From positions 1 to 23,433 of the forward strand of contig CAYVZU010000059.1 of the NCBI GenBank assembly GCA_964455935.1: 23,433 bases of DNA. Direction: 5' to 3'. The notes below the pieces were generated by a model. It saw nothing but the letters and a program-made list of their open reading frames with translations, was not told where the DNA came from and did no database searches. This document shows positions 16,081 through 23,433 of the stretch, piece by piece. Made by a program: the position numbers and the translations under genes. The DNA is from CAYVZU01 sp964455935 (lineage in GTDB: Bacteria > Fibrobacterota > CAYVZU01). Position 1 is the stretch's first letter. Every line of letters begins with the position of its first letter.

Positions 16081-17988
16081 TCAGCGGACCTTCAGCACCG
16101 CCCTATCGAAGATTCTCCGTCCAGTCCTGAACCTGACCACGTACCATCCGGAGGCCATCGTTCTTCCCTGTTCGTCTCTGCCATCCCATTGGACCATCGC
16201 TTGTTCCGCTGGCATGCTCCTGACCAGCTTGCCGGAAAGGCTGTAGATGCGGAGGGTCCCGGGTTCAGGGGATCCGGTTCGAATGGTGAGGCCCCATGAA
16301 AACGGGTTTGGCAAAACGCTGAATGCCATGGTCGCGTTTTCGGCAAGCGATAATATAGGGTTATCCCGTGATTTGACAAGAAGGCGCAGGCCGGTCAGGG
16401 TGTCGCCTGGAGAAACGATCACAGGCATGAGAAGGTAGATGAAGCCCGGTGCCAGGCCGTTTGTGGCCCAGTTAGTCAGCAACCGCCGTCCCGAGGCCAA
16501 GGGTTGTTCAGGGAGAATGAGGCGGCTCACGGTATCCGCAAGCGAGACCGATAAGAGGAAGGCCGATAATTCCGCAGTGTCGCCCGCAGGGCCGCACAGA
16601 TTCACGATGTCCGCAATCACGGGCTGCAGGACCGCAAGCGTGTCACCATTCGCCGGCTCGGATAGGTTGACGCTGATAAGGCGAGCGCTGCCCAGCAAGG
16701 CCGGTGATGGGGTTAGGAAGGAATTGGAGGCAAAAAGCCCTCCCCTTCCAATTATGGTCGTTGTGAGAGGTGCGACGCACCAGTTCATGCGCAGTTCCGC
16801 TGAGTCCTGGATTTTGAGCGCACAGTTGAAGGTGCAGCCCTCGGCAACAATCTTGGAACCGCCCTCGAGCCCGAAAAAGCCGCCCGATCCGTCCACGGTC
16901 ACATGTTTCATGGAGGTGCGGGAACGATGATAGCTGATCATCTCACCAATGACGCTGGAGTCCAGGAAAACGCGGGAGCCGTGCATGGGATAGAGGTTGA
17001 ATGTCCTGATATAGGTGTTTTTTAGGGTCACGCTGCGATCCGGGAACGGCAGCTGTTCCTGGGTGAACAAACGGTCGTGGTTGAAGTGGCTGAGATGGTA
17101 ATCCAGTGCGGAGTCGTCCATGATGAATCCCATGCCCCGCACCTTGGAATCCGCGACCGTGACACTGCAACCGGCTTGGGGAATGCAACCCCAGAGGGCC
17201 GTGACCGAGTCCATGCAAACCTCGTAAGGGATGTTGCGCAAGTCTGTAGATTGGGGGCCCAAGTAAAATGAGTCGAGAAAGCTCCACCCCGTGTCCCCAG
17301 GCATGGTGATTTCGCCCGAGGACCCTTTGGGGAAATAGAGCCAGAGCAGAACTTCAGTGCATCGTGTAAACGATAGACCGGCCGAATCCCTTATGATGAA
17401 TTCAAATGGATGGGCGCAGTCCGTCCAGCTCATAAAGGAATTTTTCTCCGCGCTCTTGGTCCAGATGCCGGAAATCCGCGAACTGGATGCAATGAATTGC
17501 GCACTGTCGGTCACGGTCATACCTGCCGAAACCGGGATGGTAAGAGCTGTTGAATCCATGGTCATCGCTGCCCGGCCGGCAATTGTTATCCCGTACTGGT
17601 ATGTGTATCGGGCGTTCCAGAGAATTCGGCATTGCCTGAAGTCCACTCGGGCGCTGTCCCAGGCATAGAGATTGCAGTTAAGGACCAGCGAATCATTCTC
17701 GAAACGGATTCTTCCGCCCTGGAAGGCCAAAATGACGCTGTTCACCGTGAGCGTGCTGTTGCGGATGGTCACTGTGTCCGATCCGGCCACGAAAACCGTG
17801 TCGTTCAAAATCGTGTTTAGACCGTCATAAATATGGTGCGTGCCAGCTGCGCAGGGACACGCCAGAAGGCAGAACAGAACCAAGGCAGCAACGGGGCCTT
17901 CACGCGCCGCTCCCTGTTTCCAGTGCGGTACGAATTTCTGGATAAATATCTGCAAGCCCCCCGCCAAGGCGTCCAATACTCGCTGCAT
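16081..17988 (-). CDS. Secreted right-handed beta-helix protein with sorting-type C-terminus
   Basis: 635 aa from the ATG at 17988. The open frame continues to 18297, but that extension encodes a GH16-like relic, so it is not part of this protein. No strong Shine-Dalgarno supports 17988, and a signal peptide (VAALVLFCLLACPCAAG) begins only about 30 residues in, so the exact start is uncertain. Residues about 50-470 contain short repeated strand units (TVTIRNSTLTVNSVILAF, IRFENDSLVLN, VDFRQCRILWN, MTVTDSAQFIASSSRIS), typical of parallel beta-helix proteins related to pectate lyases and surface adhesins. The last ~75 residues (LPNPFSWGLTI, LRIYSLSGKLVRSM, ASGWYVVRFRTG, ending LKVR) form a type IX sorting or FlgD-like domain. 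Whether it is an enzyme or a binder cannot be told from the sequence. Confidence 0.7.
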   Translation of the reverse strand: MQRVLDALAGGLQIFIQKFVPHWKQGAAREGPVAALVLFCLLACPCAAGTHHIYDGLNTILNDTVFVAGSDTVTIRNSTLTVNSVILAFQGGRIRFENDSLVLNCNLYAWDSARVDFRQCRILWNARYTYQYGITIAGRAAMTMDSTALTIPVSAGMTVTDSAQFIASSSRISGIWTKSAEKNSFMSWTDCAHPFEFIIRDSAGLSFTRCTEVLLWLYFPKGSSGEITMPGDTGWSFLDSFYLGPQSTDLRNIPYEVCMDSVTALWGCIPQAGCSVTVADSKVRGMGFIMDDSALDYHLSHFNHDRLFTQEQLPFPDRSVTLKNTYIRTFNLYPMHGSRVFLDSSVIGEMISYHRSRTSMKHVTVDGSGGFFGLEGGSKIVAEGCTFNCALKIQDSAELRMNWCVAPLTTTIIGRGGLFASNSFLTPSPALLGSARLISVNLSEPANGDTLAVLQPVIADIVNLCGPAGDTAELSAFLLSVSLADTVSRLILPEQPLASGRRLLTNWATNGLAPGFIYLLMPVIVSPGDTLTGLRLLVKSRDNPILSLAENATMAFSVLPNPFSWGLTIRTGSPEPGTLRIYSLSGKLVRSMPAEQAMVQWDGRDEQGRTMASGWYVVRFRTGRRIFDRAVLKVR

Positions 17989-18009
17989 GCGAATGCGCCC
18001 AATTGCAGC

Positions 18010-18117
18010 GGGATTCACGGGAGTCCGATCGAGGCACCGCGTCTTTGGCATTTTACCGCCTTGATAGATTCCAACATAATCAATTTCCATGCGTGCAGGA
18101 AATACTGCTGCCGTATT
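18010..18117 (-). pseudogene. GH16 remnant in the 5' leader of the beta-helix gene
   Basis: The frame upstream of the beta-helix start encodes NTAAVFPARMEIDYVGIYQG followed by GKMPKTRCLDRTPVNP. It matches the end of the GH16 domain of the neighbouring enzyme (SAAVFPARMEVDYVRVYQGG, then KAGKTPFLDRMSTNP) at most positions. No catalytic segment or carbohydrate-binding module accompanies it, so it is a scrap of a diverged GH16 paralogue that happens to stay in frame with the downstream gene. Confidence 0.7.
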
Positions 18118-18297
18118 GATTCTTTCGATTTGGAATTTCCCTTCAGAAAAGGGAAGCATTTTAGATCTAGGCTGCATTGGAATTCGAATGGTGTTTGGAA
18201 AATCGGGTCTCTTGTGGCCCGGATTCACAATGAACTGCGGGATATGCGCACTGGCTACAGACGCAAAGCCGTGCCCACACCATGGAACTCCGGGCAA

Positions 18298-18656
18298 AAC
18301 TCAGCAGGTATTATCCCAAATACCACAGTTGTCGTGGATGAAGAGTGGTAAGATCTTGCCCCAGATCAGCTTGATTCGAAGGCCAGGACGGACGCAGACA
18401 CTTGCCGAAGGCGAGCCCGAAGGGTACCCGCCCGGATGCCGGGTATGAACAAAACGCAGGCATATCACCCAATAGATATGGCGAGGCTTTTTGGAAGCCG
18501 AGATGGGGTAAGAGGTTGCCAAGAACACAAGCAGGATCACGGTGAAAAGCTCTGGTTTCAACCGGAATTTCGGGTGCATTGTCGCGTCGCGTTTGCAGTT
18601 TCGATATGCCTTGCGCGAGATGGCTGTTTCTTCCGAGTACCCGGGGGCTCATCTTG
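18298..18656. other. Gap with a possible decayed signal peptide
   Basis: Between the GH16 relic and the stop of the ConA-like/Ig gene. A minus-strand frame from 18579 begins with a signal-peptide-like sequence (MHPKFRLKPELFTVILLVFL, then ATSYPISASKK) but continues without recognisable domain content to a stop at 18301. It could be the 5' end of the same lost GH16 gene whose 3' scrap lies at 18010-18117. No promoter or ribosome-binding site stands out. Confidence 0.3.
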
Positions 18657-19874
18657 TTACCATTCCCGGATCATCCGAACGGAGCCGCCGTTTGTCATGA
18701 CCAAGCGCAAACCTATCCGGTTTGGATCGCTGAATTCTGACTTGCCGATTTCGGCTTTGTTGTTCTTGGGTAGAAGCCGGCCATGCACATCAAGATTCTG
18801 CCCCTCACGCCAACAGAGGCTGGCCGGGGTTAACCGCGTTAAATTCCTCTCCGAGGCCGCTGCCCCTACTGGTCGTATGGCCGTTGACGAGGCCACAGTC
18901 ACATTGGCCGCGCCGGTTATTCCACCGCTGGAGGCAGTGGCTCGGTAGGGGCCCCCAGCACGATTGAGAGCCGTGAACTTGCCCGAGGCGTCAATGACGC
19001 CGCCCCCGCTGACTGTCCAGGAGAACGCGGGCTGCACCGCCATTTTGTTCCCATTCTGATCGAAAGCGGTTGCGGTAAACTGCTGTGTTCCCCCAATGGC
19101 AACCGTTGCGCTGAGCGGCAGCACATCGATGCGGGTGAGTAGTTGCGGAGGGTTGGACCCATTATCCGTATAGTCGTAGGCACCGGCGCCTACAACAAGA
19201 AGAGCATCATCGATGAACCAGTAGGCGTTCGCAATGCCGTCGTAGTTGGTGAACATCCACGTGTCGAACCCGCCTGTCCAGTTGCCTGCAATGTTGTAGT
19301 TGTGATCGTCGAAGTACTTTTGCCCATCCACGGTCACGACCAGATGACCGTCCCCTCTGCCGGGCGTTGATTCCAAACGACCCCTGACGGCATACTGATA
19401 CCATTTGCCCGATGTGAGGCTCTGGCTTTCGTAATGACCTGTCCATGATCCATCGGATCCAAAGAAGAAGACCCCATGCGTGCCATTCAGAAGATTCGTA
19501 TCCCACTGCGACCCGATCCCAACGCCCTTGTCGGGCCACGATGCCACGCGCCAGAAGTGTTTGCCATCGGACGAGCAGCCGTTGCAGGGAATACCTGGAC
19601 CGAACTTCACCCAGAAACGGAAGTAAAATTCACGAAACGCGGGGTTGATGCTGGTGATGCCAAAGTGCGTTGCCGCTCCACCATTGGGTCCTCCGACCAT
19701 GTATTTAACGCAATAGGAGCCGGCGTGTGCGCCGCCTGAAACAATGGCGGCACCACCTCCGTCGTTCCACCAGCCCGAGATCCCTCCGGATTCGAAGCCG
19801 GTGTTGATGACTGTCACGTAGGCATGGGCACAAGCGAAGGACACAAACAACGCGAGGGCGATTCTTGGCATCAT
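18657..19874 (-). CDS. Secreted ConA-like protein with Big-type Ig domain
   Basis: 405 aa from the ATG at 19874. GGGAG (plus 19884-19888) lies 9 nt upstream and a signal peptide (MMPRIALALFVSFACAHA) follows at once. An open frame extends to 20045 but overlaps the GH16 gene and lacks signal character. Residues about 20-230 are a beta-sandwich of the ConA/polysaccharide-lyase-like type (FREFYFRFWVKFGPG, KHFWRVASW, GHLVVTVDGQKYF, YWFIDDALLVVG). Residues 247-328 are a Big-type Ig domain nearly the same as that of the protein at 6287-7636 (LPLSATVAIGGTQQFTATAF). The tail is short and atypical (NLDVHGRLLPKNN, later GLRLVMTNGGSVRMI) but fits a divergent sorting-type domain. It lies 101 nt downstream of the GH16 stop and is probably cotranscribed. 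It may bind or cleave the same polysaccharide. Confidence 0.72.
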   Translation of the reverse strand: MMPRIALALFVSFACAHAYVTVINTGFESGGISGWWNDGGGAAIVSGGAHAGSYCVKYMVGGPNGGAATHFGITSINPAFREFYFRFWVKFGPGIPCNGCSSDGKHFWRVASWPDKGVGIGSQWDTNLLNGTHGVFFFGSDGSWTGHYESQSLTSGKWYQYAVRGRLESTPGRGDGHLVVTVDGQKYFDDHNYNIAGNWTGGFDTWMFTNYDGIANAYWFIDDALLVVGAGAYDYTDNGSNPPQLLTRIDVLPLSATVAIGGTQQFTATAFDQNGNKMAVQPAFSWTVSGGGVIDASGKFTALNRAGGPYRATASSGGITGAANVTVASSTAIRPVGAAASERNLTRLTPASLCWREGQNLDVHGRLLPKNNKAEIGKSEFSDPNRIGLRLVMTNGGSVRMIREW

Positions 19875-19883
19875 GGACTTATT

Positions 19884-19888
19884 CTCCC
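19884..19888 (-). promoter_or_regulatory. Shine-Dalgarno GGGAG deciding the start at 19874
   Basis: GGGAG on the minus strand, 9 nt from the first of two adjacent ATG codons (19874 and 19871). It places the start directly before the signal peptide. Confidence 0.6.
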
Positions 19889-19975
19889 GGTCAAAGCGGT
19901 TAAGTTGCGGCCTACCCCTAAAGGGCAGCCCCTCGTGATGCGAAAAAGGGACATCCTGGAAAGGGCGGGATTCTG

Positions 19976-21517
19976 CTAACGATTTCCGGGCGCGACAAAT
20001 CTCTTCACAATCTGTTTTCCGTTCCGGTTCAGCACTATGAGACATAGGCCCCTGCCCATTCCTGCGGTACCCAACCGGACGCGATAATTCCCAGCAGGCT
20101 GAAAGCCTGTTGCGAGTGCGCCAAGTGTCTGGCCATTCGCATTAAACAACTTCAGCGTGACTTCCCCAGCCTGCGCCAATTCGTAAATGACGGCATTGGG
20201 CGTAACGGTAAGCCCTTCGTTTTTTGGGCCCCCATTGGATCGCACGGGAATCGCAAGGCCTGCCGCTGGCGCCTGATATCTGATCCGGAATTTGTCGATG
20301 CTCAGCCCGCCCGAGATGATCCGCACCCGAAAGCTGTGCATGCCTTTGGACAGGACCAGACCCGTTTTTTGCATCGTGCTCCAAGTCCTGCTTCCTGCGG
20401 CGGGGACGACAAAAGTGTCGGTTGCGATCTCATCCCGGGTGACCGCGAAGCGAGTGCCCGAAACGGCCGCTGACACCACCGCCTCGAAGGTGTATGTGCT
20501 GTCCTTGGCAAGCGGGATTCCAGTGAAATCCAGCCACTCGCCCGCCGTCGTTGAGCCAATGGAAAAGCCGTAGCCGGGGTTCACCGTATCAAGGTCCACT
20601 CCTTCCCACGTCCGGAAATACCCTCCCTTATTCGAAGGGTCGGCGTCATGGTAGGCGACGGATTCGCCGCCCAAATCAAAATCCTCCGCCTCAATCGTCA
20701 ATGGATTGGTCGACATCCGGTCCAGGAACGGTGTTTTTCCCGCTTTGCCTCCCTGATACACGCGCACGTAATCCACTTCCATGCGGGCGGGAAAGACCGC
20801 GGCGCTGTCGAAGTCCACGGCCAGGTTCAGGATCAGAAAGAACCGTTTGTCGAACGGCGCCGGATAACGGCTGTTGTCGGGCACCCATTTCGTAGCGGTG
20901 TGGTAAAGGGTGTCGTCGCGGTAGAAAAGAATGGCTCCCGGTTCCCAGATGATCTGAAATATGTGGTACGCATCGGCGAACTTAGCATTGTGGATCGTGT
21001 CCTGCCGGGACCGGACTATGTCCCTGGTGCCGAAATGCAGCGATCCGGCGATAATATTGGGCTTGGCTCCCCAGCATTCCATAATGTCGATCTCGCCGCT
21101 GCGGGGCCAGCCGCCATAGACATTGTCGGTGGGCATCATCCAGATTGCCGGCCATGTTCCTTTTCCGGAGGGAATCTTCGCCCGGACCACAATCTTCCCG
21201 TACTGCCAATCGCCCTTGTTGCGCGAGTTGAGCCGGGCCGAGGTGTATTTGTTTCCGCCGTAGATTTCAGGGCGCGCTTCGATGATCAAATGCCCGTTTT
21301 CCACACGTGCGTTCTCGGGCCGGTTGGTATAGTACTGAAGTTCCCCATTGCCCCAACCGCCCCCCCCTATGTCATACCCCCACTTTGACGGGTCGGGTGC
21401 GCCCGTGTTGTTGAATTCATCGGACCACACCAGGTTCCAGGTCTGGGCCCGCAGGGGAAAAAGAACCGCGAAAGCAAAGAGCAGGCCGAGGCTGAATTTA
21501 AGGCTTTTGCGCAGCAC
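19976..21517 (-). CDS. Secreted GH16 beta-glucanase (laminarinase type) with CBM6 and sorting-type C-terminus
   Basis: 513 aa from a GTG at 21517: AGGAG (plus 21524-21528) is 6 nt from this GTG but directly abuts the ATG at 21523, so GTG is preferred. Signal peptide (SLGLLFAFAVLFPLRAQ). GH16 domain at about 26-256 with WSDEFN, WGNGELQYYT and the catalytic GEIDIMEC: nucleophile Glu142 and acid/base Glu147, in the ExDxxE form with the extra residue typical of laminarinase-type GH16. It should cut beta-1,3 (or mixed-linkage) glucan outside the cell. Residues about 273-411 are a CBM6 (TIEAEDFD to LSIDKFRIRY). The end (VTLKLFNANGQTLGAL to FVAPGNR) resembles a type IX sorting domain. It is the first gene of a minus-strand group and divergent from a GntR/LacI-type regulator. 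A C8 run (21360-21367) encodes its glycine stretch. Confidence 0.92.
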   Translation of the reverse strand: MLRKSLKFSLGLLFAFAVLFPLRAQTWNLVWSDEFNNTGAPDPSKWGYDIGGGGWGNGELQYYTNRPENARVENGHLIIEARPEIYGGNKYTSARLNSRNKGDWQYGKIVVRAKIPSGKGTWPAIWMMPTDNVYGGWPRSGEIDIMECWGAKPNIIAGSLHFGTRDIVRSRQDTIHNAKFADAYHIFQIIWEPGAILFYRDDTLYHTATKWVPDNSRYPAPFDKRFFLILNLAVDFDSAAVFPARMEVDYVRVYQGGKAGKTPFLDRMSTNPLTIEAEDFDLGGESVAYHDADPSNKGGYFRTWEGVDLDTVNPGYGFSIGSTTAGEWLDFTGIPLAKDSTYTFEAVVSAAVSGTRFAVTRDEIATDTFVVPAAGSRTWSTMQKTGLVLSKGMHSFRVRIISGGLSIDKFRIRYQAPAAGLAIPVRSNGGPKNEGLTVTPNAVIYELAQAGEVTLKLFNANGQTLGALATGFQPAGNYRVRLGTAGMGRGLCLIVLNRNGKQIVKRFVAPGNR

Positions 21518-21523
21518 AATCAT

Positions 21524-21528
21524 CTCCT
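21524..21528 (-). promoter_or_regulatory. Shine-Dalgarno AGGAG pointing to a GTG start for the GH16 gene
   Basis: AGGAG on the minus strand touches the ATG at 21523 with no spacer but has an ideal 6-nt spacing to the in-frame GTG at 21517. Confidence 0.55.
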
Positions 21529-21602
21529 GGGCTGAATTCCCTCCGCAAAGCTTGGCACTATACCGAATATAAAGCAGGTTCGACGGTCCGCAACGGCGAG
21601 TA

Positions 21603-21622
21603 GTTTTGTTATCTACCAAAAC
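21603..21622. promoter_or_regulatory. Palindromic operator candidate between GH16 and the GntR/LacI-type regulator
   Basis: GTTTTGTTATCTACCAAAAC is a near-perfect 20-bp palindrome (9-bp arms with one mismatch, TC centre). A second inverted repeat overlaps it, AAACCT (21619-21624) with AGGTTT (21643-21648). Both lie in the 181-bp divergent region, 86 nt from the GH16 start and 76 nt from the regulator start. Two overlapping dyads fit a regulator with two DNA-binding domains, but this is inference. Confidence 0.5.
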
Positions 21623-21687
21623 CTGATATAGTTATATATTATAGGTTTGACGGCAATATAATTGGGTTGGAGCCGTGCAGTCGTTGC

Positions 21688-21692
21688 GGGAG
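21688..21692 (+). promoter_or_regulatory. Shine-Dalgarno GGGAG deciding the start at 21699
   Basis: GGGAG is 6 nt before the ATG at 21699. The upstream in-frame GTG at 21675 has GGAG only 2 nt away, so the ATG is the better start. Confidence 0.6.
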
Positions 21693-21698
21693 CCGCAA

Positions 21699-23225
21699 AT
21701 GCGAAATAGAGAAACTCCAGCGATCGAGAAGGCCGCGGCCTATGTCCGCGAGAGGATCGCACAAGGGATCTGGAGCCAAGGGGACAGGTTGCCCCGGTGC
21801 AGGGATCTGGCCGGCACCATTGGAGTCTCGTTCGTTACCATTATCAGGGCCATAGCCTCTCTGCGAAGGGAAAAACTCATCTGCACAAAGCCGGGGACCG
21901 GGGTCTATGTCGGGCAAAGCCTTCCGTCCGCGCGCCCCACCACCGCGACCGAAAAAAGGCCGCAGAAATGGGAGATGGTCCGGGAACGGATCCGCACGGA
22001 AATTCTGGAAGGGGTTTTTCACCACTCCGAATACCTGCCTACCCGCAAGGAAATGATGAAGCATTTCGGCTCGGGCTACAGCGTTATCAGAAAAGCGGTC
22101 GCTTCACTTGCCGATGACGAGCTTGTGGCGCCCCACAAAAAGACCTTTCGCGTGCAGGCCAGCCGGGCCAGACGGCTTACGAATATCCTGTATTTTGTGG
22201 TGCCCCAAGCCGTGTTTCGCGGGGGCATGCTGGGATACGAAAGGTCCCGATTGGAGGAGTTCCTGCGGTCACTCGAAAGCGAATGCGCGGTCAGAGGAAT
22301 GCGCCTCCTGAAAGTGCCGCATTCATCCTCCCTTTCATCGTACCAGGAGTTGTCCTCCGGCCTCGCACTCGTTCTCTGGCACTCCGTCGCCAATCCGCTC
22401 GAAGGAATTACGGACATTCTGTTCGCACTGCCCCGCTCGAAGCGGCCGATTTTCGTGGTGAATCCGGACGGCGCCGAACGCCCTCCGCACTATGAACTTC
22501 TGGTTTCCCTAAGCGAAAGACGAAATATATTCGTTTCCGGGACATCGCAAGACCGCTACGCCGGATTTCGCATGGGCCGTTTTCTGATCGAAAGGGGCTA
22601 CAAAAAGGTTTGCTTTTTCACCTACAGACCGCGCGACCCGTGGTCCGCTCAGCGGCACAAAGGGATCGAGGAGGCCTTTACGGCGTTTGGAATGCCCGGG
22701 GCAGTCGAAGTCTTGTCCGTGGAAAGGGCCGGAGGCGAGGAACGACTCTGGCAGCGATCCATGGAGCGACAGCTGCGGAGACTGGACCGGAGCCTGGGGA
22801 CCTTGGAGAAATCCATTTCGCGCGCACGGGAAGCGTACGACACGATCCACAGCCAGATCGTCGAGTTGCAGGGCGGGTTACTGCTGCGCCGCGAATTCAC
22901 GCCGCTCTTTCGCGACCGCCTGCCCTCGATCGGAGGAGGAACGGCATGGGTGTGCGTCGACGATCTGCTGGCCGTGTTTGCCGCCGGTGAGTTCTGTCGC
23001 GCCGAGAAGCTCGATGTGCCCAAACAGGTGGGGATCGTGGGCTTCAACGACATGTTCGAGTCCTCGCTCGACGGCATCACGAGCTACCATTTCAACTTCG
23101 CAGGGATCGCCCGGCGCATTCTGGGTCTGGTCGTCGACCCCGGTTGGATGGCCAAGGCCGGATCAAAAAGCAGCTCGCGGATTTTGGAGATCGACGGGAT
23201 GGTGATCGACCGGGGATCGGCCTAA
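21699..23225 (+). CDS. Transcription regulator with two tandem GntR-type winged helices and a LacI-type sensor domain
   Basis: 508 aa from the ATG at 21699; an in-frame GTG at 21675 would add 8 residues. Residues 8-72 (AIEKAAAYVRERIAQGIW, LPRCRDLAGTIGVSFVTIIR, KPGTGVYVG) and 90-153 (WEMVRERIRTEILEGVF, LPTRKEMMKHFGSGYSVIRK) are both GntR-type winged helix-turn-helix domains, an unusual duplication. From about 161 the protein resembles a LacI/periplasmic-binding sensor (NILYFVVPQ, RYAGFRMGRFLIERGYKKVC, RHKGIEEAFTAFGM, VCVDDLLAVFAAGEF, QVGIVGFND). A charged helical stretch at about 345-390 interrupts the sensor. It is divergent from the GH16 gene and most likely controls it in response to a sugar, acting at the palindromes in the shared region. 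Confidence 0.85.
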   Translation: MRNRETPAIEKAAAYVRERIAQGIWSQGDRLPRCRDLAGTIGVSFVTIIRAIASLRREKLICTKPGTGVYVGQSLPSARPTTATEKRPQKWEMVRERIRTEILEGVFHHSEYLPTRKEMMKHFGSGYSVIRKAVASLADDELVAPHKKTFRVQASRARRLTNILYFVVPQAVFRGGMLGYERSRLEEFLRSLESECAVRGMRLLKVPHSSSLSSYQELSSGLALVLWHSVANPLEGITDILFALPRSKRPIFVVNPDGAERPPHYELLVSLSERRNIFVSGTSQDRYAGFRMGRFLIERGYKKVCFFTYRPRDPWSAQRHKGIEEAFTAFGMPGAVEVLSVERAGGEERLWQRSMERQLRRLDRSLGTLEKSISRAREAYDTIHSQIVELQGGLLLRREFTPLFRDRLPSIGGGTAWVCVDDLLAVFAAGEFCRAEKLDVPKQVGIVGFNDMFESSLDGITSYHFNFAGIARRILGLVVDPGWMAKAGSKSSSRILEIDGMVIDRGSA

Positions 23226-23384
23226 AAGGGATGGCATTCTTCCCCATCGAGCGCAAGTTGGGCAAGCAACGTCCGCTGTTTGTTGCGGGGATGGCAACGA
23301 ACGAAGGTCGTCCAGCGAACCATTTTCTGGACTGGGTTCTTCATGCCTGCGTGCCACGAAGACAATCTATAAACAACGTAACTA
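23226..23384. other. Short intergenic region, nothing recognised
   Basis: 159 nt between the regulator stop and the right-hand MITE copy. GTTGC/GCAAC around 23294-23310 could form a weak hairpin without a T tract. A minus-strand frame through here runs into the MITE and has no domain. Confidence 0.4.
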
Positions 23385-23433
23385 GAGCGCATCTCAAAAA
23401 GGCTTTCTGGCATCGCCCGGCTGCAAACGCCGC
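23385..23433. mobile_element. MITE-like element, partial inverted copy at the window edge
   Basis: The last 49 bases are identical to the reverse complement of 16017-16065, starting with the terminal repeat GAGCGCATCTCAAAAAGG. The copy is therefore inverted relative to the one at 15903-16065 and is cut by the window end. The pair brackets the block holding the beta-helix, ConA-like/Ig, GH16 and GntR/LacI-type genes. Confidence 0.85.

Noticed and set aside
19875..20045. Longer N-terminus (57 extra residues) for the ConA-like/Ig protein
   Set aside because: It would overlap the GH16 coding end and place the signal peptide internally; a Shine-Dalgarno directly before 19874 explains the start.
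20648..21388. 246-codon open frame on the plus strand opposite the GH16 gene
   Set aside because: It lies entirely antisense to a well-supported GH16 enzyme with intact catalytic motif, has no recognisable domain and is explained by codon bias of the real gene.

Overview
The window (23.4 kb, mixed GC of roughly 50%) looks like an accessory glycan-degradation region from a Gram-negative bacterium of the FCB type, most plausibly Fibrobacterota or a relative. This is an inference. It rests on seven large secreted proteins, most ending in a beta-rich tail that resembles a type IX secretion sorting or FlgD-like domain (four of the seven end in K or R), and on several very strong Shine-Dalgarno sequences, which are unusual for true Bacteroidota. 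No rRNA, tRNA or CRISPR array was seen.

Left block (1-7636, mostly minus strand): a decayed transposase-like scrap; a large GHL15-like putative glycoside hydrolase (461-3094) with its own sigma70-like promoter; a 5'-truncated group II intron whose reverse transcriptase has three frameshifts but whose domains V and VI look intact (3265-4560); a scrap of IS21-type transposase between 14-bp direct repeats; and a probable two-gene operon of secreted jelly-roll (ConA-like) proteins (7636 down to 4793).

Middle block (7740-15802, plus strand): two paralogous, very large regulators with an N-terminal AraC-type DNA-binding domain, a lectin/DUF1080-like beta domain and a long TPR-like C-terminal half. 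They flank a secreted GH123/DUF4091-like hydrolase. Each regulator gene is preceded by a direct repeat with exactly 22-bp periodicity ending 18 nt before the start codon. A decayed IS5-family transposase tail precedes the GH123-like gene.

Right block (15903-23433): a 163-bp MITE-like element with perfect 18-bp terminal inverted repeats, a beta-helix secreted protein, a ConA-like/Ig secreted protein and a GH16-CBM6 laminarinase-type enzyme (all minus), then a divergent regulator with two tandem GntR-type winged helices and a LacI-type sensor domain. A second, inverted copy of the MITE runs off the right end, so this block is bracketed by the element. A GH16-like remnant sits in the 5' leader of the beta-helix gene.

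Taken together, the window reads as secreted enzymes and binding proteins for extracellular polysaccharide (beta-1,3-glucan is the only target supported by a recognised catalytic family), controlled by local one-component regulators. Mobile-element debris has accumulated between the transcription units.
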